Below are positions 9,279 to 16,815 of a stretch of DNA of 64,000 bases, piece after piece. The position numbers and the translations under genes were made by a program. Under the pieces are notes generated by a model. It did not search any database. It saw nothing but the letters and a program-made list of their open reading frames with translations, and had not been told where the DNA came from. Source of the stretch: Gammaproteobacteria bacterium. GTDB taxonomy: Bacteria > Pseudomonadota > Gammaproteobacteria > Pseudomonadales > Azotimanducaceae. The stretch lies in contig VXNM01000009.1 in assembly GCA_009840545.1 (NCBI GenBank), forward strand, positions 436,559 to 500,558. Reading direction: 5' to 3'. The stretch's first letter is position 1. Each line of letters starts with the position of its first letter.

Positions 9279-9524
9279 ATGATTAAGATTCCTTTCGGGG
9301 ACTTGTCGGACGAAGCCTTGAGAAACTTGATCGATGAGTTCATCACACGTGATAGCACAGTAACGGACGGTACCTTGGAGCAAAAACGTGAACGAATTTT
9401 GAGTTCGCTCAGGAAAGGGACTGTGCAAATTACCTACGATACCGACACGGAATCGGCTCACATTTGGACAACCGAGGAACTCCGGCGCATGCCCAAGGGT
9501 AGCCAAGATTGCCAAACTCCTTAG
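9279..9524 (+). CDS. YheU family protein (UPF0270)
   Basis: 81-residue protein matching the YheU/UPF0270 family: MIKIPFGDLSDEALRNLIDEF near the start and the DGTLEQKRERI segment are the family's conserved stretches. E. coli YheU is 72 residues. Function is unknown; the family is largely confined to gammaproteobacteria, which supports the taxonomic call. The ATG at 9279 lies 5 bp after the ttcA stop. Its last 16 bases overlap the start of ccmA in another frame. Confidence 0.85.
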   Translation: MIKIPFGDLSDEALRNLIDEFITRDSTVTDGTLEQKRERILSSLRKGTVQITYDTDTESAHIWTTEELRRMPKGSQDCQTP

Positions 9525-10102
9525 TTACCGCACACAGACTTTTCTACGAGACTTCAGGACGAGAGCTATTTGCGGGACTGAGCGCGACTGTGCAGCCCTA
9601 TGAACTCGTCGAGGTCTGTGGTCCAAATGGGTCAGGAAAGACAACCCTATTACGTATGTTCGCCGGATTTCTCAAACCCGACTCGGGCCAGGTGGTACGT
9701 CATACAAAGGGTCTTGGATTTGTTGGCCATCGACTAGGTGTCGCACGCTTGCTTTCCGTACGAGAGAACATCCGTTGGTCGATTGCAATGTCGAACACCA
9801 CTATCACAGAAGCCAGCACCCAAGAAGTGCTGGAACGATTTGGTCTTGGAAGCTACGTCGACACACTCGTTAAAGATCTATCTGCGGGTCAAGCCAAGAG
9901 AACTGCATTGGCTGTGCTTGTTCTTTCAAACCACCGACTATGGCTACTTGATGAACCTACAGCATCACTCGACACCGAAGGCGAAGAATTGCTAGGTCAA
10001 GCGGTAAAGACTCATTGCCAGTCTGGAGGAGCCGCTATTGTTGCAACGCATTCGTCGTTTGCATCGAAAGCCGACAAACGTTTCGAGTTAGGCAAGACAT
10101 GA
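9509..10102 (+). CDS. ccmA: Cytochrome c maturation ATP-binding protein CcmA
   Basis: 197-residue ATPase of the CcmAB(C) transporter that releases holo-CcmE in System I cytochrome c maturation. The Walker A motif is GPNGSGKTT, the ABC signature LSAGQAKR and the Walker B LWLLDEP. Size matches CcmA (about 200). The start is a TTG at 9509 lying inside the end of yheU; no better in-frame start precedes the conserved region. The stop overlaps the ccmB ATG (ATGA). First gene of the contiguous ccmA-I set. Confidence 0.95.
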   Translation: MPNSLVTAHRLFYETSGRELFAGLSATVQPYELVEVCGPNGSGKTTLLRMFAGFLKPDSGQVVRHTKGLGFVGHRLGVARLLSVRENIRWSIAMSNTTITEASTQEVLERFGLGSYVDTLVKDLSAGQAKRTALAVLVLSNHRLWLLDEPTASLDTEGEELLGQAVKTHCQSGGAAIVATHSSFASKADKRFELGKT

Positions 10103-10767
10103 AGAGATTCCTTGCAACGCTTCATCGCGACCTGACAGTTGCTCTACGAACGGGAACGGAAATGCTCAATCCACTCATGTTTCTTGTGTTGGTCGGGGTG
10201 ATTTTTGCCCTGGTTCTTGGCAACGATCACGCAACTCGAGAACTCACGGGTATTCCTGTCGTTTGGACCACTGCGCTTTTTGCAAACATGCTTGCATTGG
10301 AGGGGCTATTTCGCCGAGAGCACGAGGAAGGAACACTGGCGACAATTCTTGTATCGAGTGAATCAGCATTACCAGCCACCATAGCCAAGTTGGTGGCACA
10401 TTGGTTGGTAACTGGCTTGCCCATCAGCATTATTGCACCAGTAATCGGACTAAGATTTGGACTTTCGTTCGAGACCCTTTGCATGCTCACATTGACCCTG
10501 CTGGCGGGGACTCCTGTTTTAACTCTCGTGGGTGCTATCGGGGCTGCACTTGTTGTCGGCTCAGGAAGAGGAGGAGTCTTGCTCACACTCTTAGTACTGC
10601 CTTTGTTCATACCCGTATTGCTTCTTGGTATCGGTGTTTGTCAACAGTTTCACTTCAATGCAGAATATGTCCCTCCTTTCTTGGGTCTATTGGCAATCCT
10701 ATCTGGATCGATCACGGCAATTCCAATTTCCATTGCACCAATTCTTCGATTCAGTCAAGACCAGTAA
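10099..10767 (+). CDS. ccmB: Heme exporter subunit CcmB
   Basis: 222-residue membrane partner of CcmA. About six hydrophobic helices are visible. The N-terminal LHRDLTVALRTGTEMLNPLMF and the LFRREHEEGTLATILVS loop are family features. The start is the ATG overlapping the ccmA stop. The open frame extends further upstream but only inside ccmA. A 66-bp gap to ccmC is the largest in the operon. Confidence 0.95.
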   Translation: MKRFLATLHRDLTVALRTGTEMLNPLMFLVLVGVIFALVLGNDHATRELTGIPVVWTTALFANMLALEGLFRREHEEGTLATILVSSESALPATIAKLVAHWLVTGLPISIIAPVIGLRFGLSFETLCMLTLTLLAGTPVLTLVGAIGAALVVGSGRGGVLLTLLVLPLFIPVLLLGIGVCQQFHFNAEYVPPFLGLLAILSGSITAIPISIAPILRFSQDQ

Positions 10768-10833
10768 GTCGTACTTCCCCAAATTCGGTGTTCAGAAACT
10801 TGAAACCTAACAGATCGCGCAACAGCTAGGGAC

Positions 10834-11580
10834 GTGAACTTCTTCTCTGACACAATGCATCGCATGTTGTCTCCCGAGAGTTTTTTCCGCGGAGCACGAA
10901 TTTGGGTGAATTGCCTCTATACGATTGGAATCCTGGGATTAATAGTTGGCAGCGTGTGGGGATTGTTCTTTGTTCCGCCTGAGAAGCTTCAAGGTGATAG
11001 TTTTCGCATCATGTTTCTTCATGTGCCAGCAGCGCATCTATCTCAGATTGTCTACATCGCCTCTGCTGTGGCTGGAGTGGTGTACATCGTTTGGCGGACC
11101 AAAATGGCCGACATCTTCATGGCTTCCGTAGCACCGATTGGGTGTATTACGACTGCGTTGGCATTGATATCGGGAATCGTTTGGGGAAAACCTACTTGGG
11201 GAGTGTGGTGGGTCTGGGATGCTCGAACCATATCGGTTCTAATCCTATTCTTTCTGTTCTTTGGTCAAATTGCATTGCGCCAAGCCATCTCGCGTCCTGA
11301 GCGAGCAGCATATGCAGTGAGTGTGTTGGCCATTGCCGGTGCGATTAACATACCAATAATCAAGTATTCCGTGGAGTGGTTCCAAACGCTCCACCAGCCG
11401 GCAAGCATCACGCTGACCGAAGAGAGTGCTATCTCTATGGTGTTCCTCATTCCATTGCTCATAAACATCGCTAGTCTCTACATATATATTGCAGGAGTTG
11501 TTCTGGCGTGGATGCGTTCGCGGGTTTTGTTCCGACATCAACACACTTCGTGGGCACAAACTTGGTTGGGGAACAAGTGA
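10834..11580 (+). CDS. ccmC: Heme-handling protein CcmC
   Basis: 248-residue polytopic protein that loads heme onto CcmE. It carries the periplasmic tryptophan-rich WWD motif at about 121-131 (WGVWWVWDAR). The two flanking His expected to ligate heme are His63 in HVPAAH and His187 in TLHQPAS. Six hydrophobic segments can be counted. The start is GTG at 10834; an ATG seven codons later is an alternative. Confidence 0.95.
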   Translation: MNFFSDTMHRMLSPESFFRGARIWVNCLYTIGILGLIVGSVWGLFFVPPEKLQGDSFRIMFLHVPAAHLSQIVYIASAVAGVVYIVWRTKMADIFMASVAPIGCITTALALISGIVWGKPTWGVWWVWDARTISVLILFFLFFGQIALRQAISRPERAAYAVSVLAIAGAINIPIIKYSVEWFQTLHQPASITLTEESAISMVFLIPLLINIASLYIYIAGVVLAWMRSRVLFRHQHTSWAQTWLGNK

Positions 11581-11585
11581 TTGTG

Positions 11586-11735
11586 ATGGAAGCCCTCGCA
11601 ATGGGAGACCACGGAGTCTATGTTTGGACTGTTTACTTCTTGGGCATTGTGTTTCTAATTGGGCTCGGGCTGTATCCAATACTTTCACTTAGGAATCTAA
11701 AGCGCAAACTCTCTAAAGATGAGGACGTTAAATGA
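11586..11735 (+). CDS. ccmD: Heme exporter small subunit CcmD
   Basis: 49-residue single-pass protein. The N-terminal MGDHGVYVWTVYFL is followed by a membrane helix (about 12-30) and a basic/acidic cytoplasmic tail (RNLKRKLSKDED), the usual CcmD layout. It stabilises CcmC-CcmE and helps CcmAB act. ATG at 11586 is five codons ahead of another ATG at 11601, which has GGAAG about 8 nt upstream, so either start is possible. The stop overlaps ccmE (ATGA). Confidence 0.85.
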   Translation: MEALAMGDHGVYVWTVYFLGIVFLIGLGLYPILSLRNLKRKLSKDEDVK

Positions 11736-12163
11736 ACACCCTGCGACGCCGAAGAATACTGATACTAACGTTTCTCTTTTGTGGAGGATCCGTTACCGTC
11801 GCGTTGGCGATCTTCGCACTTCAACAAAACATCAACCACTTTTATCTTCCCGCTGAAGTACTTGACGGCACCGCCCCAATTGCACGCGAAATACGAGCCG
11901 GCGGGATGGTTGTTCAGGATAGTGTGAAACACTACGAAGAGGGACTCAAGACGACTTTCGACCTGAGTGATCTCGAAGGCTCCATTTTCAGCGTTGAGTA
12001 CGAGGGACTCTTGCCCACCCTGTTTAGGGAGGGTCAGGGAGCCATTGTGGTCGGCCAGTTGCTACCTAGCGGGACCTTTGTTGCTCATCAGGTGCTTGCA
12101 AAGCACGACGAGAATTACGTCCCGCCGGAATTGAGAGAACTACACGAAGCAAATGATCCCTGA
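11732..12163 (+). CDS. ccmE: Periplasmic heme chaperone CcmE
   Basis: 143-residue heme chaperone with an N-terminal membrane anchor (about 9-30) and a small OB-fold domain. The covalent heme-attachment His125 and the axial Tyr129 are both in KHDENYVPPE, so this is the standard HxxxY type rather than the CxxxY archaeal/Desulfovibrio form. VGGxV-like RAGGMVVQDS and LPTLFREGQG are also family-typical. The last 11 bases overlap ccmF. Confidence 0.96.
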   Translation: MNTLRRRRILILTFLFCGGSVTVALAIFALQQNINHFYLPAEVLDGTAPIAREIRAGGMVVQDSVKHYEEGLKTTFDLSDLEGSIFSVEYEGLLPTLFREGQGAIVVGQLLPSGTFVAHQVLAKHDENYVPPELRELHEANDP

Positions 12164-14078
12164 GCTTGGACACTTTGCTGCAATTCTCGGGTTGGCTTCG
12201 GCGTTCGGAATCGTTGCAACCGGATTCTGGGGTGCTTTTACCAGCCAAGATTCATGGGTGGAAATGTCGATTCGACTTGCAAAACTCCAATTTGGAGCTC
12301 TAGCAATTGCGTTTCTACTATTGATCCTGAGCTTTCTGCAAGATGACTTCTCTGTTCTTTATGTAGCCAACAATTCAAACACCGAGCTTCCTTGGTACTA
12401 CAAGGTAAGTGGAACTTGGGGTGCTCACGAAGGATCTTTTCTATTGTGGACACTTGTGACTGCATGTTGGACACTTGCAGTTGCACTACGATCCAAGAAT
12501 CTTCCATTGGACTTGCACGGATATGTGCTAGGAACATTGGGATTTCTGAACGTCGCTTTTCTCCTCTTTCTACTCGCATCTAGCAATCCATTTGATCGAC
12601 TAGTACCCAATGTGCCTCTTCAAGGTGCTGACCTCAATCCCATACTGCAAGACCCGGGTCAAGTCATTCATCCTCCCATGCTCTACATCGGTTATATAGG
12701 ATTTGCGGTGGCGTTCAGTTTTGGCATAGCAGCACTGTGCACCGGCAAACTTGATTCCGCGTGGGCACGGTGGACCCGACCCTGGGTGAACATGGCTTGG
12801 GGATTTCTCACGATTGGAATTGCCTTAGGTAGCTGGTGGGCGTACTACGAGCTAGGCTGGGGTGGTTGGTGGTTCTGGGATCCTGTAGAAAACGCATCCT
12901 TCATGCCTTGGTTGGCCGGCATAGCTCTCATCCATTCCCTTGCAGCGACGGAAAAGCGTGGAGCATTCAAGAATTGGACGATTTTGCTTGCGTTGCTAAC
13001 GTTTTCAATGTGTCTGGTGGGGGCTTTTCTCGTTAGGAGCGGAGTGTTGACAAGCGTGCACGCGTTCGCTGTGGACCCGCAACGTGGGTTGTTTCTGCTC
13101 GGAATCTTGGTTGTGGTGGTAGGAAGTGCGCTCTATCTCTACTTTGTGCGAGCTTCGACCATTCGAAGCCGAATCCAATACTGGGGGATGTCCAGAGAGC
13201 TCCTACTCCTCATCAACAATGCGTTACTCGTAATTGCCGTCATCACGATCATGCTCGGGACCCTCTATCCCATCGGCTATGAATGGTTCAACGATGGAGA
13301 CAAACTGTCAGTGGGAGGTCCCTATTTCAATCGAATCTTCTTGCCATTAATGCTTGTTTTGGCGTTCTTTCTGGCTCTTGCTCCCATATCACAGTGGAAA
13401 AACACACCGATGTTGCTCGTAAAGAAGAGCTCAATTCTGCTAGCTGGTTCCGCCGTTGTTGCCTTGGTCCTACCTTGGATACTCTGGAGTTCATTGAATT
13501 TTGGCGTGGCTTGCGCTGTAGCGCTCGCATTGTGGATCGTTGCAACGCACTGCAAATCACTCTGGCGACAACGTAACTCTCTGACCTTAGGTTTTGTAGG
13601 GATGGTTGTTGCGCACGTAGGATTTGCAATCGCGATTTCGGGAGTGGCTGTCACTAGTGCATTCTCTGACGAACGAGATGCTCGATTACAACCTGGTCAG
13701 TCATTAGTTCTCAATGACAACACCTATGAGCTTGTTGATGTTGGACAAACACAAGAACAGAACTACATCGCTGACCGAGCCCACTTCAGTGTGAACGGCG
13801 GCATGAGTATGTATCCGGAGAGACGCAACTACCGTCTGCGTCAGACAATCACCACAGAGGCCGCAATATCTCCCGGTCTATTTCGCGATTTGTACATATC
13901 CCTAGGGGAACCGATTGGCAATAGGTCCTGGGGTGTTCGTGTGCAAGAAAAGCCTCTAGTGCGATGGATTTGGTTTGGCGCCTTTGTCATGGCAATCGCT
14001 GCAATGGTTGCCTGTCTGGACAAACGCTACAAGCGCTTAGCTAGACGTGACGCTATTAAGGCAGCAACGTCGGAATGA
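12153..14078 (+). CDS. ccmF: Cytochrome c-heme lyase subunit CcmF
   Basis: 641-residue polytopic membrane protein, the core of the heme-ligation complex with CcmH and CcmI. It carries the WWD motif GWGGWWFWDPVENASFMPW and many hydrophobic helices (at least 12). The YKVSGTWGAHEGS loop and QDPGQVIHPPMLYIG contain conserved His. Length is typical (E. coli 647). It overlaps ccmE upstream by 11 bp and ccmG downstream by the ATGA arrangement. Confidence 0.96.
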   Translation: MIPELGHFAAILGLASAFGIVATGFWGAFTSQDSWVEMSIRLAKLQFGALAIAFLLLILSFLQDDFSVLYVANNSNTELPWYYKVSGTWGAHEGSFLLWTLVTACWTLAVALRSKNLPLDLHGYVLGTLGFLNVAFLLFLLASSNPFDRLVPNVPLQGADLNPILQDPGQVIHPPMLYIGYIGFAVAFSFGIAALCTGKLDSAWARWTRPWVNMAWGFLTIGIALGSWWAYYELGWGGWWFWDPVENASFMPWLAGIALIHSLAATEKRGAFKNWTILLALLTFSMCLVGAFLVRSGVLTSVHAFAVDPQRGLFLLGILVVVVGSALYLYFVRASTIRSRIQYWGMSRELLLLINNALLVIAVITIMLGTLYPIGYEWFNDGDKLSVGGPYFNRIFLPLMLVLAFFLALAPISQWKNTPMLLVKKSSILLAGSAVVALVLPWILWSSLNFGVACAVALALWIVATHCKSLWRQRNSLTLGFVGMVVAHVGFAIAISGVAVTSAFSDERDARLQPGQSLVLNDNTYELVDVGQTQEQNYIADRAHFSVNGGMSMYPERRNYRLRQTITTEAAISPGLFRDLYISLGEPIGNRSWGVRVQEKPLVRWIWFGAFVMAIAAMVACLDKRYKRLARRDAIKAATSE

Positions 14079-14614
14079 CCCGGCGTCAACGAAAAATCCT
14101 GTTGGCTAGCCCTTTATTGGGATTCTTCGCATTGGCATTTATCTTGACCATCGGTTTTGATGTTGGGCGGCATGACATCCATCCGTCTTCATTATTGAAC
14201 AAGTCTTTTCCTGAGTTTGAACTTCCCTCACTCCATTCTCAAGAAACTATTCAACTAAGTGATCTTCTCGGAGAACCTCGACTCTTCAATGTTTGGGCTT
14301 CATGGTGTAGCGCTTGCAGGACCGAACACAATCTCTTGCGTCAAATCGCGGAGCGCAACGACGTTTCCATCGTCGGAATCAACTACAAGGACCGTCGGCA
14401 CGATGCCCTGTCGTGGCTTTTCGAGCTCGGTGACCCCTATTCACTGAGCATTCTTGATTCAAGTGGCGATCTTGGTGTTGAGCTTGGTGTCTACGGGGCA
14501 CCTGAGACTTTCCTGATGGATGCGAAGGGTGTCATTCGATACAAGCATGTCGGTCCTCTAACAGAGGAAGATTGGACAAACCAGATCGTTCCCATCCTAA
14601 CGAGTTGGGACTGA
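14075..14614 (+). CDS. ccmG: Thiol:disulfide oxidoreductase CcmG (DsbE)
   Basis: 179-residue membrane-anchored thioredoxin-fold protein that reduces apocytochrome c or CcmH. The N-terminal anchor (about 8-27) is followed by the active site WASWCSAC (Cys78, Cys81), GINYKD and the cis-Pro region GVYGAPETFLMD. The WCSAC dipeptide differs slightly from the common WCPTC/WCPSC. It overlaps ccmF by 4 bp. Confidence 0.95.
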   Translation: MTRRQRKILLASPLLGFFALAFILTIGFDVGRHDIHPSSLLNKSFPEFELPSLHSQETIQLSDLLGEPRLFNVWASWCSACRTEHNLLRQIAERNDVSIVGINYKDRRHDALSWLFELGDPYSLSILDSSGDLGVELGVYGAPETFLMDAKGVIRYKHVGPLTEEDWTNQIVPILTSWD

Positions 14615-14616
14615 GA

Positions 14617-15042
14617 ATGTTTGCATCTGCGTTTTTCGTTCTCGCACTGAGTGTCGGTGTTGGGGTGGATGACTTTCAGTTCGATTCCCAATCGGACGCT
14701 AATCGATATTCGAGACTGATCGAAGAATTTCGTTGTCCGAAGTGTCTCAATACAAACCTAGCTGGATCCGACGCTCCCATTGCGCAAGATCTGCGACGAG
14801 CTGTGCACAGGCTGATCAGCGAAGGCAAGACAGATAAAGAAATTCGAACATACATGCGAGATCGGTACGGCGACTTCATTCTGTACAACCCCCGATTGAC
14901 ACCTAAGACCCTAATGCTCTGGTTCACACCGGTTCTTCTTGTGTTGGCCGGTATTTGGCTCATTCTTCGGCTCAAGGACAGGCGGTCGTCCGTCGCTCTT
15001 ACAGCCGAAGAAATTGAACGATTGCGCGACCTGACTTCGTGA
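14617..15042 (+). CDS. ccmH: Cytochrome c maturation protein CcmH (N-terminal, CcmL-type)
   Basis: 141-residue protein with a signal peptide, the heme-lyase thiol pair FRCPKC (Cys40, Cys43) and a C-terminal membrane helix (about 104-121). The segment after the Cys pair, ending AQDLR, matches the canonical CcmH helix bundle. The separate CcmI downstream shows this genome has the split arrangement rather than the fused E. coli CcmH. GGGA lies about 7 nt before the ATG at 14617. The stop overlaps the ccmI GTG. Confidence 0.95.
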   Translation: MFASAFFVLALSVGVGVDDFQFDSQSDANRYSRLIEEFRCPKCLNTNLAGSDAPIAQDLRRAVHRLISEGKTDKEIRTYMRDRYGDFILYNPRLTPKTLMLWFTPVLLVLAGIWLILRLKDRRSSVALTAEEIERLRDLTS

Positions 15043-16541
15043 TATTTTTAGTCTTCGTACTTGTTCTTGCAATTGTTGGGTATTGGATCCACCTTGATAC
15101 GAAATACCACCTCAATCGAAAAAGGTGGACGCGACGGGATGCGAATTTGGTCATCCACGAAGAACGAAAATCCGATCTCTCCGACGAGCAAGTCTCTGAT
15201 GAGCCGGACGAAAGAGAACAAGCATCGGACATCGATCTGATCTTGCTGGACGATGTAGGCTCCGAAACTACTTCTGAAACACCTAGCATGTCGAGTGGCT
15301 GGTTCCCCTATGTAACGGCTGCAACTCTTGCGGTTCTTGCCCTTGCTGGCTACTTCATTTGGGGAGACCCCTTTGCTATTCGTCTGGAGAGCATCCGTGA
15401 TCAAGCACAAAGCGCTTCCACCCAGGAAGAGCTAAACGAGGTCATTGAACAGCTTCAAGCAAGAAATTCTTCTAGACACGGCGACATGGCGTCTGCCAAT
15501 TATTTGATCAATGTCTACTTCATCAAAGAGGATTATGAGAGTGTTGTGCGAGAGCACAAGTTGGCCGAGAAGAGAGGTACTAACTCACTGATCTCCGACG
15601 TTGATCGCGTCCAAGCGGCTTTCGAACTTGATGGTTACAGAATTACAGACGAGACACAGATTGTTGTTGATCGCATTCTTGCACAAATACCGGATCATCC
15701 TTTGATTCTGCAATTACTTGCCCTCCAATCATATGCGCTCAATGATTTCTCCAAGGCTCGTGAATTTATCGAGAGACTTTTGCGTCAACCAGTCGGACAA
15801 CGCGTTGTCGAGCTGTTTGATCCCATCCTGTCAAGGGTCAATAGCAATCTTGAAGCAGACCATGTCGGGGTACGAGTAAATCTGCATATCGAAAACTTAA
15901 GGACACCTCACCAATGGCTCACCGTGTTCGCACACACTGACGACGGCTCTGCTCCAATTGCTGTCGTGCGGCGAGCCAATGCCACCCCTGGTACCTACGC
16001 ATTGCTACTAGATGACATTGTGTCGATGGTTCCCGGGAGAAATCTTTCTTCTTTCGATCGCGTTGCAATAGTTGCTCGTCTGTCTCCAAGTTCGAATGTC
16101 GCCGACGTAGCACAAGCAAGTCAAATTCAAAGTGGTTGGGTAAGTCCTTCGTCAAATGCCACTGTTTCAATGCGATTGTCAGAAAGTGTCGCTAGCGACT
16201 CGATTGCTGTCACAGTTGCACTGAACCAAGGTTTGAAGGCCGAAGACGATTGGCCAGTGTTCATCATTGGAAGACGAATCGATACGCCCGGACCTCCATT
16301 GGTCGTCAAGCGAGTTCAGGTGAGCGACCTGCCGATATCGCTTTCTCTTTCCGCAAACGACACCATGCTGCCTGAGACCGAGTTTCCCGAAGGCGACATA
16401 GAGGTGTTCGCACGTGTGTCTAGTAGCGGGAGTGCAAGTCGAAGCGAAAACGACATTGAGAGCGACAAAATTAGGGCTAGGCTCGGTCAAACCATTGGGT
16501 TGATGTTGGACAAGGTGGTAAAGATCAGCAATGAACCGTGA
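15039..16541 (+). CDS. ccmI: Cytochrome c biogenesis protein CcmI
   Basis: 500-residue apocytochrome c chaperone. Two membrane helices (about 1-17 and 87-107) are separated by a charged cytoplasmic loop. A TPR region (about 115-260) follows, and then a C-terminal beta-rich domain with VNLHIENLRTPHQWLTVF, the part found in longer CcmI proteins. It starts at a GTG overlapping the ccmH stop (GTGA). It is the last gene of the ccm operon, with no gene on this strand for about 3.9 kb. No c-type cytochrome gene lies in the window. Confidence 0.9.
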   Translation: MIFLVFVLVLAIVGYWIHLDTKYHLNRKRWTRRDANLVIHEERKSDLSDEQVSDEPDEREQASDIDLILLDDVGSETTSETPSMSSGWFPYVTAATLAVLALAGYFIWGDPFAIRLESIRDQAQSASTQEELNEVIEQLQARNSSRHGDMASANYLINVYFIKEDYESVVREHKLAEKRGTNSLISDVDRVQAAFELDGYRITDETQIVVDRILAQIPDHPLILQLLALQSYALNDFSKAREFIERLLRQPVGQRVVELFDPILSRVNSNLEADHVGVRVNLHIENLRTPHQWLTVFAHTDDGSAPIAVVRRANATPGTYALLLDDIVSMVPGRNLSSFDRVAIVARLSPSSNVADVAQASQIQSGWVSPSSNATVSMRLSESVASDSIAVTVALNQGLKAEDDWPVFIIGRRIDTPGPPLVVKRVQVSDLPISLSLSANDTMLPETEFPEGDIEVFARVSSSGSASRSENDIESDKIRARLGQTIGLMLDKVVKISNEP

Positions 16542-16815
16542 CTTGAAGACTGAGTCGTCCAAGTGGCGTTGAAGTCGGTTCAAGTTCTCTTTTGCAAAAA
16601 ACCCGCGGATACGGTAGAGCTCAATTCTTTGAAGTCAAACTGAGCAGACTAAGAGTGCTGACTCACCGTGCCCAACACCGCCCTCTGAAACGTACCTATT
16701 CCGATTCTTGGGGTTACGTTTTTTGTCTCCATGGATTAATCCGTGGATCATCCGAAAACGTTTGGGCGCACTCGGCCCAACCTGCGGGAAAACGTAGATC
16801 GATGGAAAATTTCAA

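Noticed and set aside
16729-16746. Near-palindrome CCATGGATTAATCCGTGG after ccmI
   Set aside because: One mismatch, short, no U-tract, and no regulator or second copy to support a function; kept only as a note for the 274-bp gap between ccmI and the P450 fusion gene, which otherwise holds nothing recognisable.
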